Assembly (NCBI RefSeq): GCF_000165425.1
Contig: NW_001799639.1
Span: forward strand, 154,702 to 218,701
Source of the DNA: Paramecium tetraurelia
Taxonomy: Eukaryota; Ciliophora; Oligohymenophorea; Peniculida; Parameciidae
DNA: 64,000 nucleotides
Direction of reading: 5' to 3'
Of this stretch, positions 1 to 11,842 are shown in pieces. The notes under the pieces are model-generated. The model was not told where the DNA came from. It did not search any database and saw nothing but the letters and a program-made list of their open reading frames with translations. Positions within the stretch are counted from its first letter, which is position 1, and every line of letters begins with the position of its first letter. Both the position numbers and the translations under genes were made by a program.

Positions 1-512
1 GAAGGAGAATTCTTTTTTGATCATTTTCATGGTCTCGGAAAAGAAATTGACTAAGATAAAAAATAATTTATTTCTGCTGTTTTTAGATAAGGTAAACCCT
101 ATTTACTTTACAGTAAATAAATATATCAAGGAGAAAATTAAGGAGACTAAGAGTGGATTTTGACAGATTATGACTAAAATTAATAGGAGGTGGATAGAAG
201 CTTATGTGTTATTAGTGATTACAATTTTGAATAGAATTTATCTCAAGGAGGAGATAAATATGTATTAGATTTTAATATGCTTAGGAATAATTTAATAAAG
301 ATAATCAAAATTTAATCAATGAAATGAATGTAATTTTGAAGAAAAGTGAAGGATATAAGAAGGAACACTAAATATTAGAAAAAAGACTTAAATAATTAAC
401 AATATTACATTAGCTATAAAAATGGCATTACGAATAAAACTAAGATAGATTTCCTCATCATTTTAGAAGCTAATATCAAAAGTTTCTCTAATAATAATAA
501 CAATAACAATGA
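1..512 (+). CDS. 3' end of a coiled-coil/poly-Q protein (5' truncated by the window)
   Basis: Only the last 162 residues are present. Frame 1 is open from base 1. A 23-nt GTA...TAG intron at 262-284 then shifts it to frame 3, ending at TGA 510-512; the spliced length is a multiple of three. The start (EGEFFFDHFHGLGKE) resembles one MORN-type unit. The tail is a charged helix likely to form a coiled coil and ends in FLQQQQQQQQ, where most Q are TAA codons. No family is recognised. A weak link to MORN proteins is possible because of the first unit, but one repeat is not proof. Confidence 0.6.
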
Positions 513-589
513 TGAATTTATTCAACAATTTATAATCAATTATATGAAATAATTATAAATTTAATTCCATTAATATAAATATTATATTA

Positions 590-2445
590 TCATTTCTTTA
601 CCCATGCATGATAAAATGCAGATGAAGAAGACAAAATAAAAAAAATGCTATAAAATATAGTTAGTAACTTAGCAATGGATTTTGTTATTATATAATGATT
701 ACGAACGACCATTATTAATGTAAATAAGAGATTAAGGAAAGCAGCTAATATAACCATTAATTTAAAAGCGTTTTATTCTATGTCTATAATACTGAATAGA
801 TTGAACTTGATGGGGCCTGAATTAACAAAGTTTTGCTTAAGAAACGCAACGCTGAAGCCAATCAAATTGGTGAACATTTGTCCAACTATAGTATTAGCTA
901 AATCAATTACAATAAATTCCATTTAATGCCATGATTGCTATTAATAAGGTTATTTATTACCATAACCTTCTTCTGCTAATGAAACTAAAGTGATGCAATC
1001 AGGGAGTACATTCCCCATAGCGATTAAGCTGAATCCCAAAAATGTCTTATTCAATTCTGTGATAATTGCCCAAAATTAGAGGAAGTCTATCAGTAATCCA
1101 GATAAAAAGAATATCCACACTAAGGAACCTAAAATACAATATAGTTGAATATAAAAAAAATAGTTGGGAGGAGTTCTTTAGGAAGGAGTAGTTGTGTTAA
1201 TGAAGATTGACATTCCAAATCCAAACATCAAGGCCAAAAAGTAAACCCACCAAGGAGGGAAACCAAACACAACAGAAACCAAGAAAACTGATCCAGGTAT
1301 AGGGAAAACTAAAATAAGTAAATCTTAAATATATTGAATTACTTATGGCTTAATTTTTATCGAATTGATCTTCTTGAGGTTTTGGCAATGTGAATTTTAG
1401 TATCATTTACAATGGATATATGATTACAGCCCTAACTTTTTCATGCATTGATAATCTTTCCCATTTTTATTTTTGGGTTTCTAAATTGGCCATAGTAAGC
1501 TTAACTGCTGATCTGAATTTCTTAGCAAGCATCTTAACTCTTGCATCTCCAGAGACATAATTTAGTCTAATCAATGGCGTTGCCCACTTTACTGGTTTTG
1601 CTGCTTATTCCATTTCTGATTTTTTATCCCATAAATAAATTAATTTCATATCATCAAATTTCTATGCAATCTCTAAATCGTATTTCGCCTCATTAACAGT
1701 CTAAACTCTCTCTCCTAAACTATCTTTTCTGCTTTTTAATATTTTGTCTCTCTCCTAATAGTAAACCAAAGACACCAAAATCAAATACAAAACTGTAAGT
1801 GAGATACTGGAAAAGTAGGAAATCTGACCTATCACTCCAAATACCATGATAACAAATATGGAAATTATTTGAAATCCAACATTCCTCCAGAAATGCACAG
1901 GCTCCATCTTTATTTGAGATTTAGATGTCTTTGTAATCAAATATACGCCTATACTACACAAGAACTAAACAATATAATTTTTGTTCTTAATTTACAAATC
2001 CTGCTCCCATTGTGGCGCCTATATTGTAATCTATGCCTCCAGGATACGATGAAGCCACTAAGGCCGTAAGAACATCTCCTGCTCCATTTCCAAAAGCCAA
2101 AAGTGTGACTCCAGCCATAATCTCAGAAATTTCAAAACGCACTTTCACAGCTTCCAATGAAGGAATTAAATATTCTTTTATCACCTCACTTATCCCATTA
2201 TAAACTAAATAGCCCACAAAGCCAGAGACTATTAAAGTTGTCTATTTCATATACTAATTTACCATTATAGATCCATTCAACCAACAATAACTCAAGATGC
2301 TGTAATTGAAATATAAAAAATCATGTTGGCAATACTATTATGCAATAAAACACTATTAACTATGTTCAGTAGTCTACATGAACTAAGATTTTTAGCATGA
2401 TAAGTTCTTTGGTTCATACGGAGCTTCAGCTAAATGCCAATACAT
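590..2445 (-). CDS. Cation/Ca2+ exchanger (CaCA superfamily, CCX/NCLX-like)
   Basis: Predicted polytopic membrane antiporter that exchanges Ca2+ for Na+, K+ or H+. About 596 aa after removing introns 1965-1995 (31 nt) and 1309-1342 (34 nt); the spliced length divides by three. Alpha-repeat 1 shows LLAFGNGAGDVLTALVA and alpha-repeat 2 shows IAMGNVLPDCITLVSLAEEG, the paired G-N-x-x-x-D signatures of the family. An early Cys-rich segment (CFIAQQYC...SYC) matches the N-terminal pattern of the CCX/NCLX branch. A long charged cytosolic loop of about 110 residues separates the two hydrophobic halves. No clear signal peptide precedes the first helix, so an upstream exon could be missing. The ATG at 2445 lies only 18 bp from the divergent ATG of the next gene. 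Family is secure; ion specificity and organelle are not. Confidence 0.88.
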
Positions 2446-2463
2446 TTTAAATATTTTTTTATT

Positions 2464-3565
2464 ATGGGGAATAATTGTACCTGTTGGAAACATGACCTAA
2501 TAAATTAGATTGAGGTTAGAGGCAACTAAAAACCAAGATGGCAAAGTTTAGAACCACTAAAGAGTTAGGAACAAAAGATCATTAAAATGTAGTCCTGGAT
2601 CCGTGGCTGGTAAGCTCGTTAAAGAGTTTGGAAAATGCAATTACAAAAATACAATGATAGTGTTAATGAATAGTTAAGAACGTAGCCACTGTTTTTTAGG
2701 TAGGTATTCCGCAAGTGTGATTAATGTGGGTTAGAGGTAGCTACATCCATTTGAATTTGGAATTGACGATATAAATGATTAACTTGCTCATTAGAAAGTT
2801 CTTAAAGCACCAAGCAAATTAGAAAATGGGTCAATGTATTTTGGGGAGTGGATAAATGATTTAAGACATGGCAAAGGCATTCTCATATGTGATGTATTTT
2901 ATAATGACAATATTCAAGGATGGATCTAAATATGAAGGTTATTTCAACTAAGGCAATGCACATGGAAGAGGGAGATTGATACATTCAAATGGGGAGGTTT
3001 ATGAAGGGCAATGGGAGAATGATGAAGCGCATGGGTTAGGTACTTATATTCATGAAGATGGGGCAACCTATACTGGTTAATGGGAACATGATTTATAGCA
3101 TGGGAAAGGAAGCGAAAAATGGCCGGATGGAAGGTATGATAATAAGTATAAAGTAGTTATTTCGAAGGGTTCTATAAAAATGGGAAGAAGGATGGATTGG
3201 GTAAATTTGTGTGGATTGATGGTGCTATCTATGAAGGGGAATTTAGAAGTAATAACATTGATGGATATGGAAAATACAACTGGCCAGACAGCAAATATTA
3301 TCAAGGGTATTGGAAAAACAATAAAAAGTAAATCATATTCTTCAATAGAAACGGAAAAGGGAAATATGTATGGCCTGATGGAAAAATATATGAAGGAGAT
3401 TTTGTGAATGATCAAAAACATGGTTAAGGCATTTTGAAGTTTCCAGATGGCCGAATATATGAAGGAGAGTGGTAAAACGATAAATAACATGGGAAGGCAT
3501 TACTAAGACTACCAAATGGTAAGACATCTTATGGAGAATGGAAAAATGGAATTCGTATCAATTGA
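2464..3565 (+). CDS. MORN-repeat protein with IQ-like motif and acylation-type N-terminus
   Basis: 333 aa after removing four introns (2704-2734, 2894-2918, 3134-3156, 3328-3348); the spliced length divides by three. It starts MGNNCTC, a consensus for N-myristoylation plus palmitoylation, so the protein is probably membrane-attached. Residues about 40-70 contain an IQ-like stretch (IIKMQSWIRGWQARQRVWKM) that could bind calmodulin. From about residue 120 there are at least eight MORN units (for example [20 protein letters not shown] and [20 protein letters not shown]), a repeat used for lipid binding and cortical or ciliary scaffolding. The 21-nt intron 3328-3348 has no TGA and keeps frame; removing it restores the MORN spacing, which is why it is called. 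Role at the cell cortex is inference. Confidence 0.85.
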
Positions 3566-3634
3566 TATACTTTAGTCATTTATATAAAACAATTCCCAGG
3601 TTTGTCTCTATATATTTTATATATAAATTTGAAA

Positions 3635-4571
3635 TCATGAGTAAATATTTACACTTAGTTGAGGATTGTAATATAGTTCTATTGGAGAGAAGCCTTTAAT
3701 TAATTTATTAAGACTATTCTATAGATTGAATTGAAATTTTTGTTACAGTTACAGTTTTCTAATTTAGAAGCCTAAAGAATCTTCTAAAAGTAACTCCTAC
3801 TACAATACTATTTTACAAGAAAACAAATTTTTATTACTAAAACCATCACGGATCTCTGTAAGTTATGAATCTCTACTTTTGATTAGGTAGATTTTTTATA
3901 GCCCTTAAAAACTTCTTTTTTTGAACTGATGAGAAAACATTAAGGAATATTAGATAATTTTCTAGAGCATTATGCAATTGTTATGTTTGATTAGACAAAT
4001 TATTGTATTTATGATATGTATTAATTCTTTAAGTTGTGGATTGACTTTATTCTTTATCATTTTTATAATATCTTCTTATAACTCTTTTTGGAACTCTAAA
4101 GATAGATCTACTAACACAAATAATATTTTTAATCTTCACTTCTCATTAATAATAATATTGATTGAACCATTCTTCATATTTCAAAGCTTTTTTATTTTCT
4201 TAATTTCTTTTTTTTTTTTAGTTTTAAATCAATATTTGGCAATTATATTTTGCAAAGTCTTTTGAATAAAAGTGGATTCTTAAGATATTTCTATAACACT
4301 ACAATTTCTTTTTGATCCCAGACGCTTCTTTACCAATAGCTGAAAGATGCTCAAAAACATTACCCTATTTGCTCTTTCTTTCTTCTTCTTTTTCTTTCTC
4401 GTCAATTCCCCATTTAATTTTATCGACAGTATTGAAGTGAGACTTTAGGAGAAGTAATATATATGTGATATATGGCTGCTCCAATAGAATTAAATCTTCA
4501 AACTGAATATTAAAAGCAAAATTATCTATAGATTAACTTTCTTTGGATTCTACCATATTAAATCTATTCAT
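3635..4571 (-). CDS. Hypothetical protein, exon structure unresolved
   Basis: The 5' part reads MNRFNMVESKESQ... then a charged helix up to about 4360 and fits a 35-nt intron near 4300. The 3' part (about 4060-3637) is clearly coding: helical, leucine-rich and ending LYYNPQLSVNIYS before TGA 3635-3637. The two parts lie in different frames, and the middle around the 12-T run at 4208-4219 has in-frame TGAs that no GT-AG intron removes cleanly. A homopolymer indel in the assembly, two separate genes, or a pseudogene would all explain this. No domain is recognised. Confidence 0.4.
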
Positions 4572-4840
4572 TTTAGCCTTATTTCTACTAAGATTAATTA
4601 GTAGTAGTAAAGGATTTTATTATTATAGTTAGCATATCTTCCTTGAAATTTACCTAAATCATGTATTTAAATAAACATATTATAAAAATTTATTAAAAAA
4701 TTATAAATTGTGTTATTCAAAACACATTACTCAATAATGAAAATATATCATAATTGTTGTATTTTTAAGTAAAAAAAAAATGATGAATTCTATTTTTGAG
4801 CAATTGAAAATAAAAAAAGTGTTAAGTAAACTCACATTTA

Positions 4841-7117
4841 TCAAAAAAAATTATTTAAATACTTTTTTAAAATAGTTCTTAGCTTCTATTGATCAATGGG
4901 TTTTGGTAATGTATCCGAAAAGATGGAAAATTCTTCTTTATTTGAATCATAAGCAGTACAAGCTACTATTGCTGGAGGTTATATATTTAGGGAATTAAAA
5001 AATGATATTATCTTATTCTAAATGTTATTTATACCTTTTAAGTTGCTTATAAGCCATTTAGTAGAGGCATCTCTATATCCATTACTATCAATTAATAGGT
5101 AGGATGACATATATTTTACTGATACTTCTTGATAACTAAATCCATAGCCTCAATTCCATTATAAGCAGAATCACTCTTAATCTTCTTTTGCAATAAAATA
5201 GTTTTTAAGGCTTGGACATTAAATGGCACATCATCAACAAGTAATATTTCTGAACAATTGCAAGACTTGCGATTGATGTTCTGAATCAATTTATAATCCA
5301 AGCTCTTGTGCACTGAAATAAAAAGCGCATCATCACTTTGAGCATTTGAAAATGATTCGTTTTCCTCTTTTATTATGATCATATCTGAAATATAAAAGGA
5401 TATGCATGTATATTACTAAAGTGCAGATTTTATAGAGAATGTATTTTTTCTAGGTTCAGAATATGCCAATCCTTGAATTAAGCGATTGGACATTTTCAAT
5501 CCTATACCTGACGACAATTAATTTTGAGTCATCCAGTAGCCACTTTCTTCAGAAGATACTGAGTGCAATTCTCGAAAAATAAAACTTAATTTTTACTCTG
5601 ATATTCCAAATCCTTAATCTTTGACTTTGACTTTAATATATTTTTGAGAACTTTTGTTTTTCTTTTTAAATTAAACCCTTATATGAGTATTCGAAGGAGA
5701 AAACTTTAGTGAATTATTTAATAAATTTATGAGAACCTGTATGATTCGTTGTTTATCATTATTAACGAAATAATTTTCTAATTTAATTTTACAAGTTAAA
5801 ATTATCCCTTTAAGAGAGCAAGCTGAAGAGTACAACAATTTTATATAATCAGCAACCTCCTAAATGTTGAATAAAGAATAATGATGAATGAATTAATTTG
5901 ATTACATGGCTGCATAATCGAGGATATCATTAATTTAAAAAAGCAGTAACCTATTAGAATTTAATATAGGCTAAACATACTCTTGATTCATTTAATCACT
6001 CAATTTTGTTGATAATGCTTCTAATAATTATAATGAACTATTTAATGGTGTTCTTAATTCATGTGAAAATGAATTTAGAATGCTATTTTAAAATTTAATA
6101 AATTAGGTTAATTCTTTTTTCTTTTCTTTGCTGGACACATTTTAAATCAACACAATTGTAACTTCTTCAGATTTAAAGAATTACTGTATAAGTATTATTT
6201 TAACTACTTTAAATTTAATACTTCCATTTTTGTTAACCTCCTTATATTTATAAACTAGATTAAACTACTCCTCCTTTTAGTCTAAAATGATTTAAACGGG
6301 GTCATCTATTTTAATGCTTGATAAGAAAGGCCTGTTTGATTTTTAATTATCATTAACATTATTTAAATCTTCAGGTCCTCCTATATGATCAAGCAACATT
6401 CTAATTGAAATAGAAATATTACTTAATTAATTAATGTTTTAATTGAAGACTAATTTCATCATGTTTTTCACAATCAAAGTTCTTAAAATATTGTTTTGCA
6501 AATGTATTTAAATACTTAATACTTTGTTGTAAATCTAGTATCATGATTCCAATGGGCAGATTATCAAGGATTCCTAATTCACTATCTAATTATTTTAATG
6601 ATACTATCAAGTTAGTCTGAGAATTCTAATATACATTATTATTGTGATCACGAGATGTTTAGATAATGCTTTTTTTCTTTTTTCTCTATTGCAAGTAGGA
6701 TTTCAGCCACAAAATACAGGAAAAAAGCATTGAAAAAATCAACTGAGCTCCCTTAAATATGTCGTTTTCCCAAAACAATATTACCCTTAATATTTATGAG
6801 ATTATAAGTAACACCCTAAAAGCAATGTTTAATTCCTTCTCTATTTCCAATTCACAACTTAAGATCTGAGTTAACACAATAAATAAGAAGGCAAAATTTG
6901 TCTACTATAAAATTTGTTATGCGTTGATAAAAGAAATGAGAAAAACCATCTTGCTTCTTAGATAAGGTTTAATTAGGAAGACACTGCTTGCAATTATTTA
7001 GCTAATGGTTATTGTCAATTGTAATCTATTCATGTCCGAGTTGAAAACTATAATTTATATCAAGATTAGAATTCCGCTTATAAGTAAAGCTATTGATATC
7101 AAGAATGAATTATCCAT
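4841..7117 (-). CDS. Hybrid histidine kinase 1 of a tandem array; receiver domain atypical
   Basis: 758 aa, apparently intronless. The order is a hydrophobic N-terminus with several membrane helices (starts MDNSFLISIALLISG), a PAS-like linker, a HisKA dimerisation domain with H-box FSHELRTPLN (around 6040-6075), a HATPase_c domain (about 5430-5830) and a C-terminal receiver (about 4880-5290). The receiver keeps the acidic pair and Lys (EILLVDDVP... LPKPIDQQKL), but where its neighbours have LILMDIEMP it reads YLLIDSNGYRDAS. The Met-Pro after the phospho-Asp is therefore lost. Expected role: autophosphorylation on His and relay to an Asp. With the altered receiver site, relay within this protein may be weakened. 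Confidence 0.85.
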
Positions 7118-7201
7118 AATTGAATTAAACTGTATAATAATTTTTAATAAACAAATAAATATGAAGCTTACAGTCTAATTATGTTAGTATTTCAAATAAT
7201 A

Positions 7202-9497
7202 TCATCTTAAATATTTTTCTAAGATATACTGCAAGCTTCCTTTGGTAATTGGTTTTGGCAATACATCACTCATTTAACACCTCTAACTCATCTTGACACA
7301 CTCTTAATTATCATAAGCTGAACACATCACTATTGTAGTCTAATCAGTCGAATCCCCAAGAATCTACCTAATTTTAAGAGATGCTTCAAACCCATTCAAT
7401 TTGGGCATCTCGATATCCATAAGAATTAACGAATAAAATGGATGACATTTATTGTTCTTCATTCTCTATTAAACAAGATCAATCGCTTATTACCCATCGT
7501 AAACACTGTCTGCTTGACAATTTAATTCATTTAAGATCATTTTTAAAGCATGGTGATTGAAAGGGATATCATCAACAATCAAAATTTTATTACATTTACA
7601 AATTATTTATTTGATAAATTTAAACTCTCTCGTTGTTAGTTGACTTAACTATCTACTCAGTTAAAAATCTTTTAATTGAGTTTCTGATGCTTAACTCTTG
7701 TTATCTTCTAAGAAATCCTCTATTGTAAAGGAGATTATGGTCCCTTTATTAAGAGTTGAATTTATTTTTAAGCCTTTTTTTAAGGATGACAATCCTGTAA
7801 TTAATCTATTTGCTACTTTTAATCCTAGGCCAACATGAAATTAATTGTATTCATTTTCCAAATTGTCTTATTCAATATTAATTTGTAATTAGCAAAGTTA
7901 TTCTTGTGATAGACCTAGTCCAGAATCAATTACTTAAATTAAATACATATTATGTTTTAACTCTTATACTTTTAAAACTATTTCTCCACTCTATTAAGTA
8001 AATTTAATTGAGTTATTTAAAAGATTGACAATCACCTGCTTCAATCTTTTATAATCATTATTAATCATATGCTTATTTTAACAACTCGATTCTATTTTTA
8101 GTTCTATATTTTTTTGCTTACAAGCCTAGAAATATATTGAAATGCACTCTTAAAATAAGTCTTCCAAGTAGAACAATGAATAATCCCAATTGAAATCATT
8201 GATTTCCAATGATGCATAATCAAGAATATCATTTATTTAACATAGTAATAAATCAGTTTACCACTTTATTGGTTTTAAAATATTTTCTTATAACTCTGTA
8301 TTAACTTTCAACATAATAACTTCAAGCAGTTATTAAATACAATTTAATGGTGTTTTTAATTCATGCGAGAACGAATTTAGTAATTAATTCTAAAAAATAT
8401 GTTTGCTTTTTTAGTCTAATTTTCCAATTTTAGAGGTCTCATCTAATAGATTGATTACAATTTAATAGTGATGCTTCATAAAATGAAATCGAAAGCATCG
8501 TTTTTTGCCTTTATAATTGAATTGAATTCTATCTTTGTTCTTTAAATATATAATATATTACATCCATGAATTATTATGAGTATGGAACAAAATCATTATA
8601 CTAATGCAATATACTATTGATTGGATCAATTTATTTTATAAAGTGATCATCTAAATGGGGCAGACTCACTCTTTGTTTATTATTGAATTTGGATAATAAT
8701 TGGTGGATTCTCGTTTAACTGGGTCTGGATAGGTTTCCTACACTAGTTATTTTTTCATTTATGCATCTTCAATATGTATTGAATTCGTACCTCTTTAGTA
8801 GTTCTTTTATTATAATTACGACGTTGTCTTCTGTAATTTGAGTATTTGAAGCTCTTTCCAATAGGGTTTTTGCTCGTTTGTTCATATATTGGAAATCATG
8901 ATCTTGTGTCAATACAACCAAACCAATTGGCAAGTGGTCAAAAATTTATATTTCATGATTTCTTGGAGTTTATGTTTTGTTTGTGAATATTCTTTGAAAT
9001 TCATTAATTTTGGGAGTAACTAATTCTAAGTCTAATGATTTGATGAATGATTCCTTGCTTTTTTAATAGAAGTAGATAATGAGACCCAGAGCATAGATGA
9101 AGGCAGTGGTGCTGTTGTAATAAAAAGTGGAATTGTAGGTTTCGAAGGAAATAATTATCTTAATTATGGATGAAAATAGTAATTCCAATAAAATGGGTAA
9201 TTCGAAATTCGGATTGTCTGAGATCAGTTGATAAGCCAAATAAATCCAACTCAGTTAATACTGAAAATGTTAAAATTCCATTTAATTATATTTGGAGTTT
9301 TCTTAAATTAGAAGTATTAGTATAAATTGTATGGCTTATTGGAGCTTCGATGATTTCAAAATACTAAATAGTATCGTAAATATTAAAATGGAACCATATA
9401 TTGATAAGGATATGTATTCTTTGAAAAATGCACTGATCAGTATCGCTGCTGTAGAATTGCATATAATCTAAAATATTATTAATTTATGTTTAATCAT
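7202..9497 (-). CDS. Hybrid histidine kinase 2 of a tandem array
   Basis: About 760 aa. The start MIKHKLIIFQIICNS was chosen because the frame upstream has no other ATG and the hydrophobic N-terminus with several membrane helices follows directly. A PAS-like segment (LPIGLVVLTQDHDFQYMN) comes next, then HisKA with H-box FSHELKTPLN, HATPase_c, and a canonical receiver with LILMDIEMPKLNGFEA and the conserved LPKPI lysine near the C-terminus. It stops at TGA 7202-7204, 84 bp from the start of kinase 1 in the same orientation. The total span is not a multiple of three, so one short intron remains unplaced. It has the same architecture as its two neighbours, pointing to tandem duplication. Confidence 0.87.
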
Positions 9498-9576
9498 TAT
9501 TAATTTAATTAATTTAGAATTTAGATATGATGAAAGGCCTTTTTTATTATAAAATTAGAAATTAATAGATACAATA

Positions 9577-11842
9577 TCATTTAATAAATATATTTAGAAT
9601 ATTAAGCAAATTGCTCCTCTAAATAGGTTTTGGTAAATAATCATCTATCATACATTATTTAGCAATTTATCTACTTTCCAAATTATCATATGCTGTGCAC
9701 ATAACAATTTTAGTTTGATATTTGTTTTTTTCTAGTAATTCAGTAATTTGAATGGCCGAATCAAATCCATTCATTTTGGGCATTTCGATGTCCATTAAAA
9801 TTAATTAATAATAAGGATGACACTTATTTGTTTGAAGTCGTTTATGTACACATTGGAACGCTTCTAACCCATCAAAGGCATGATCACATGTTTAATTAAA
9901 AGCACTCAACATGATTTGTAAGGCTTAATGATTAAAAGGAATGTCATCAACAACCAATATCTTAGGACATTTACATTTCAAAGCGGATATAAATTTATAT
10001 TCTGAATTGGTCATAGTCGACAAATTGCCATACAGAGTTCTGGATGCTCTCGATTGACAATCCAGATCCTATTCATCAATTTAATCTTCAATGTAAAATG
10101 AGACACTAGTTTTTGTATTTTAAATAGACGAAATCTTCAATCTATTATATCCTTTGATAAATGATTTCACTTGTTTATTGGCTACTTTTAAACCCAATCC
10201 AATACACATTGAAGTAGTAGCATCAAAATAGTCATTATTCTACTCTAGAACATGATTTATTAATGCTAATTATGATGAACTGAATCCAACACCATTGTCT
10301 TTGACTTTGAGCTTGGCCATTCTCTTGTCATTCTTAATTTTTTCTTTTGCTTGAATAGTTATTATTCCATTTAATGAACAGAATTTGATTGAATTGTTAA
10401 TAAGATTAACTAACACTTATTTGATTCTCATGCAATCATTACGAATTGGAGGATAAAAAGTGTTTTTGATATTTAAATTAATATTTTTCATTTTACATCC
10501 TTATTCATACATTTCATGACATTAATTGAATAGTTGATCAAGAGTAAATACAGAATAAAAAGAGTGAAAGTTATCAGTTTCCATGGAAGCATAATCTAGT
10601 ATATCATTGATTTAACATAGCAGTAGATCATTCTAATGAAAGATCTGATATAAACTCTTTAATTACTCTTCATCCTATTGTTTTACAATCAGACTTTCCA
10701 ATAATTGTTATGAACAATTGAGAGGAGTTCTGAGTTCATGAGAAAAGGAGTTCAAGAGTTAATGTTGGAATTTGTATTTTTTTTCTTGATTTTGTCTTTC
10801 AATTTTGGATGTAACATCTAAGATTAAAATTATTACAATATTTGGTAGTTCTTGTTTTTGAATTTAGAATTTAACACTTCTCATCTTCCCCTAGGATTGA
10901 TATGTCGTAATCAATTTACTCTAATAATAGTTAGCAAATGTTACAGTCATTATTGAAGATCCTTTTTGATTGCTGATGATATGTTCCAATGGAGTGGGTT
11001 TGACATCTTCAGAAGAGTCAATATTTATTATGTTCTAGGGGCTGATCAATTTAGAAACCTGATTTTCAGACTTGTTTTTGGGTGAATTTTTTTTGCTTAA
11101 TAAACTTTTATATGAATATAATTGAGTACCCTTTTAAAACTGAATTTATTAGATCTACAACATTATCTTCATTTGGTTTGATCCCAGTCAAACCATATAT
11201 TTAATCTATGGCCTTTTCATTTATGTGTTGGAATTCATATTTACAGGTCAACAACACCACACCATGGGGAATGATATCCAATACAACAAAATCAGAGCAT
11301 AAAGTATTCATTGATCTTCGAGTAGTTAAAAATCTATGAAAATCTTCACTTATGACTTTTTGAGAGCTTTGAAACGTTTCTGTGTTGTTCTATTTTATAT
11401 GAATTTGATATTCGTAATAACAATAACAAGCAGAGAAGCTCAATACTCCTTGCATGTGTATGATTGCTTGATAAGTATTGCTATTCCAAAGTCTCCAAAT
11501 TTAATATGCCGAGCCGATTACTATAATTATTGAGTACAGAAACCGTACAGCTTTATGAATTTTCAAGAATTTTCGAGTTACAATGAACCATCCAACAAAA
11601 TGTATAAAAATGTATGAGGAATTTATTTAAACAAGCCCTATTATGAATATGTTGAAGGATAAAAGAGTTTAAATAATGAAAACTAGTTTCTTCTCCGTCC
11701 TAAATATAAAAAATAGTAGTATCAGAGCCATTAGCAATCCTTCGATTATTAGTTTAAAAATATCAAGTTCTAAACAATAAACAACAACAGACAGTAAGGT
11801 ATGTATTAAGAAAAAGGATATCACGATTTATTCGGTATTCAT
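9577..11842 (-). CDS. Hybrid histidine kinase 3 of a tandem array
   Basis: About 750 aa. It begins MNTEQIVISFFLIHTLLS with about six membrane helices, then a PAS-like region (DIIPHGVVLLTCKYEFQHIN), HisKA with FSHELRTPLN (near 10720), HATPase_c and a receiver with LILMDIEMPKMNGFDSA and LPKPI. The ligand sensed by the membrane part is unknown; there is no recognisable extracellular sensor domain. It lies 79 bp upstream of kinase 2 in the same direction. The span needs one more short intron to be in frame throughout. Upstream of this start the DNA becomes gene-poor. Confidence 0.87.

Noticed and set aside
3972-4265. 97-aa plus-strand frame, Phe/Ile-rich, looks like a membrane protein
   Set aside because: It is the antisense shadow of a Lys/Asn/Gln-rich minus-strand coding region; poly-A coding on minus gives poly-F on plus.
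11336-11533. 65-aa plus-strand hydrophobic frame
   Set aside because: Antisense to the membrane region of histidine kinase 3.
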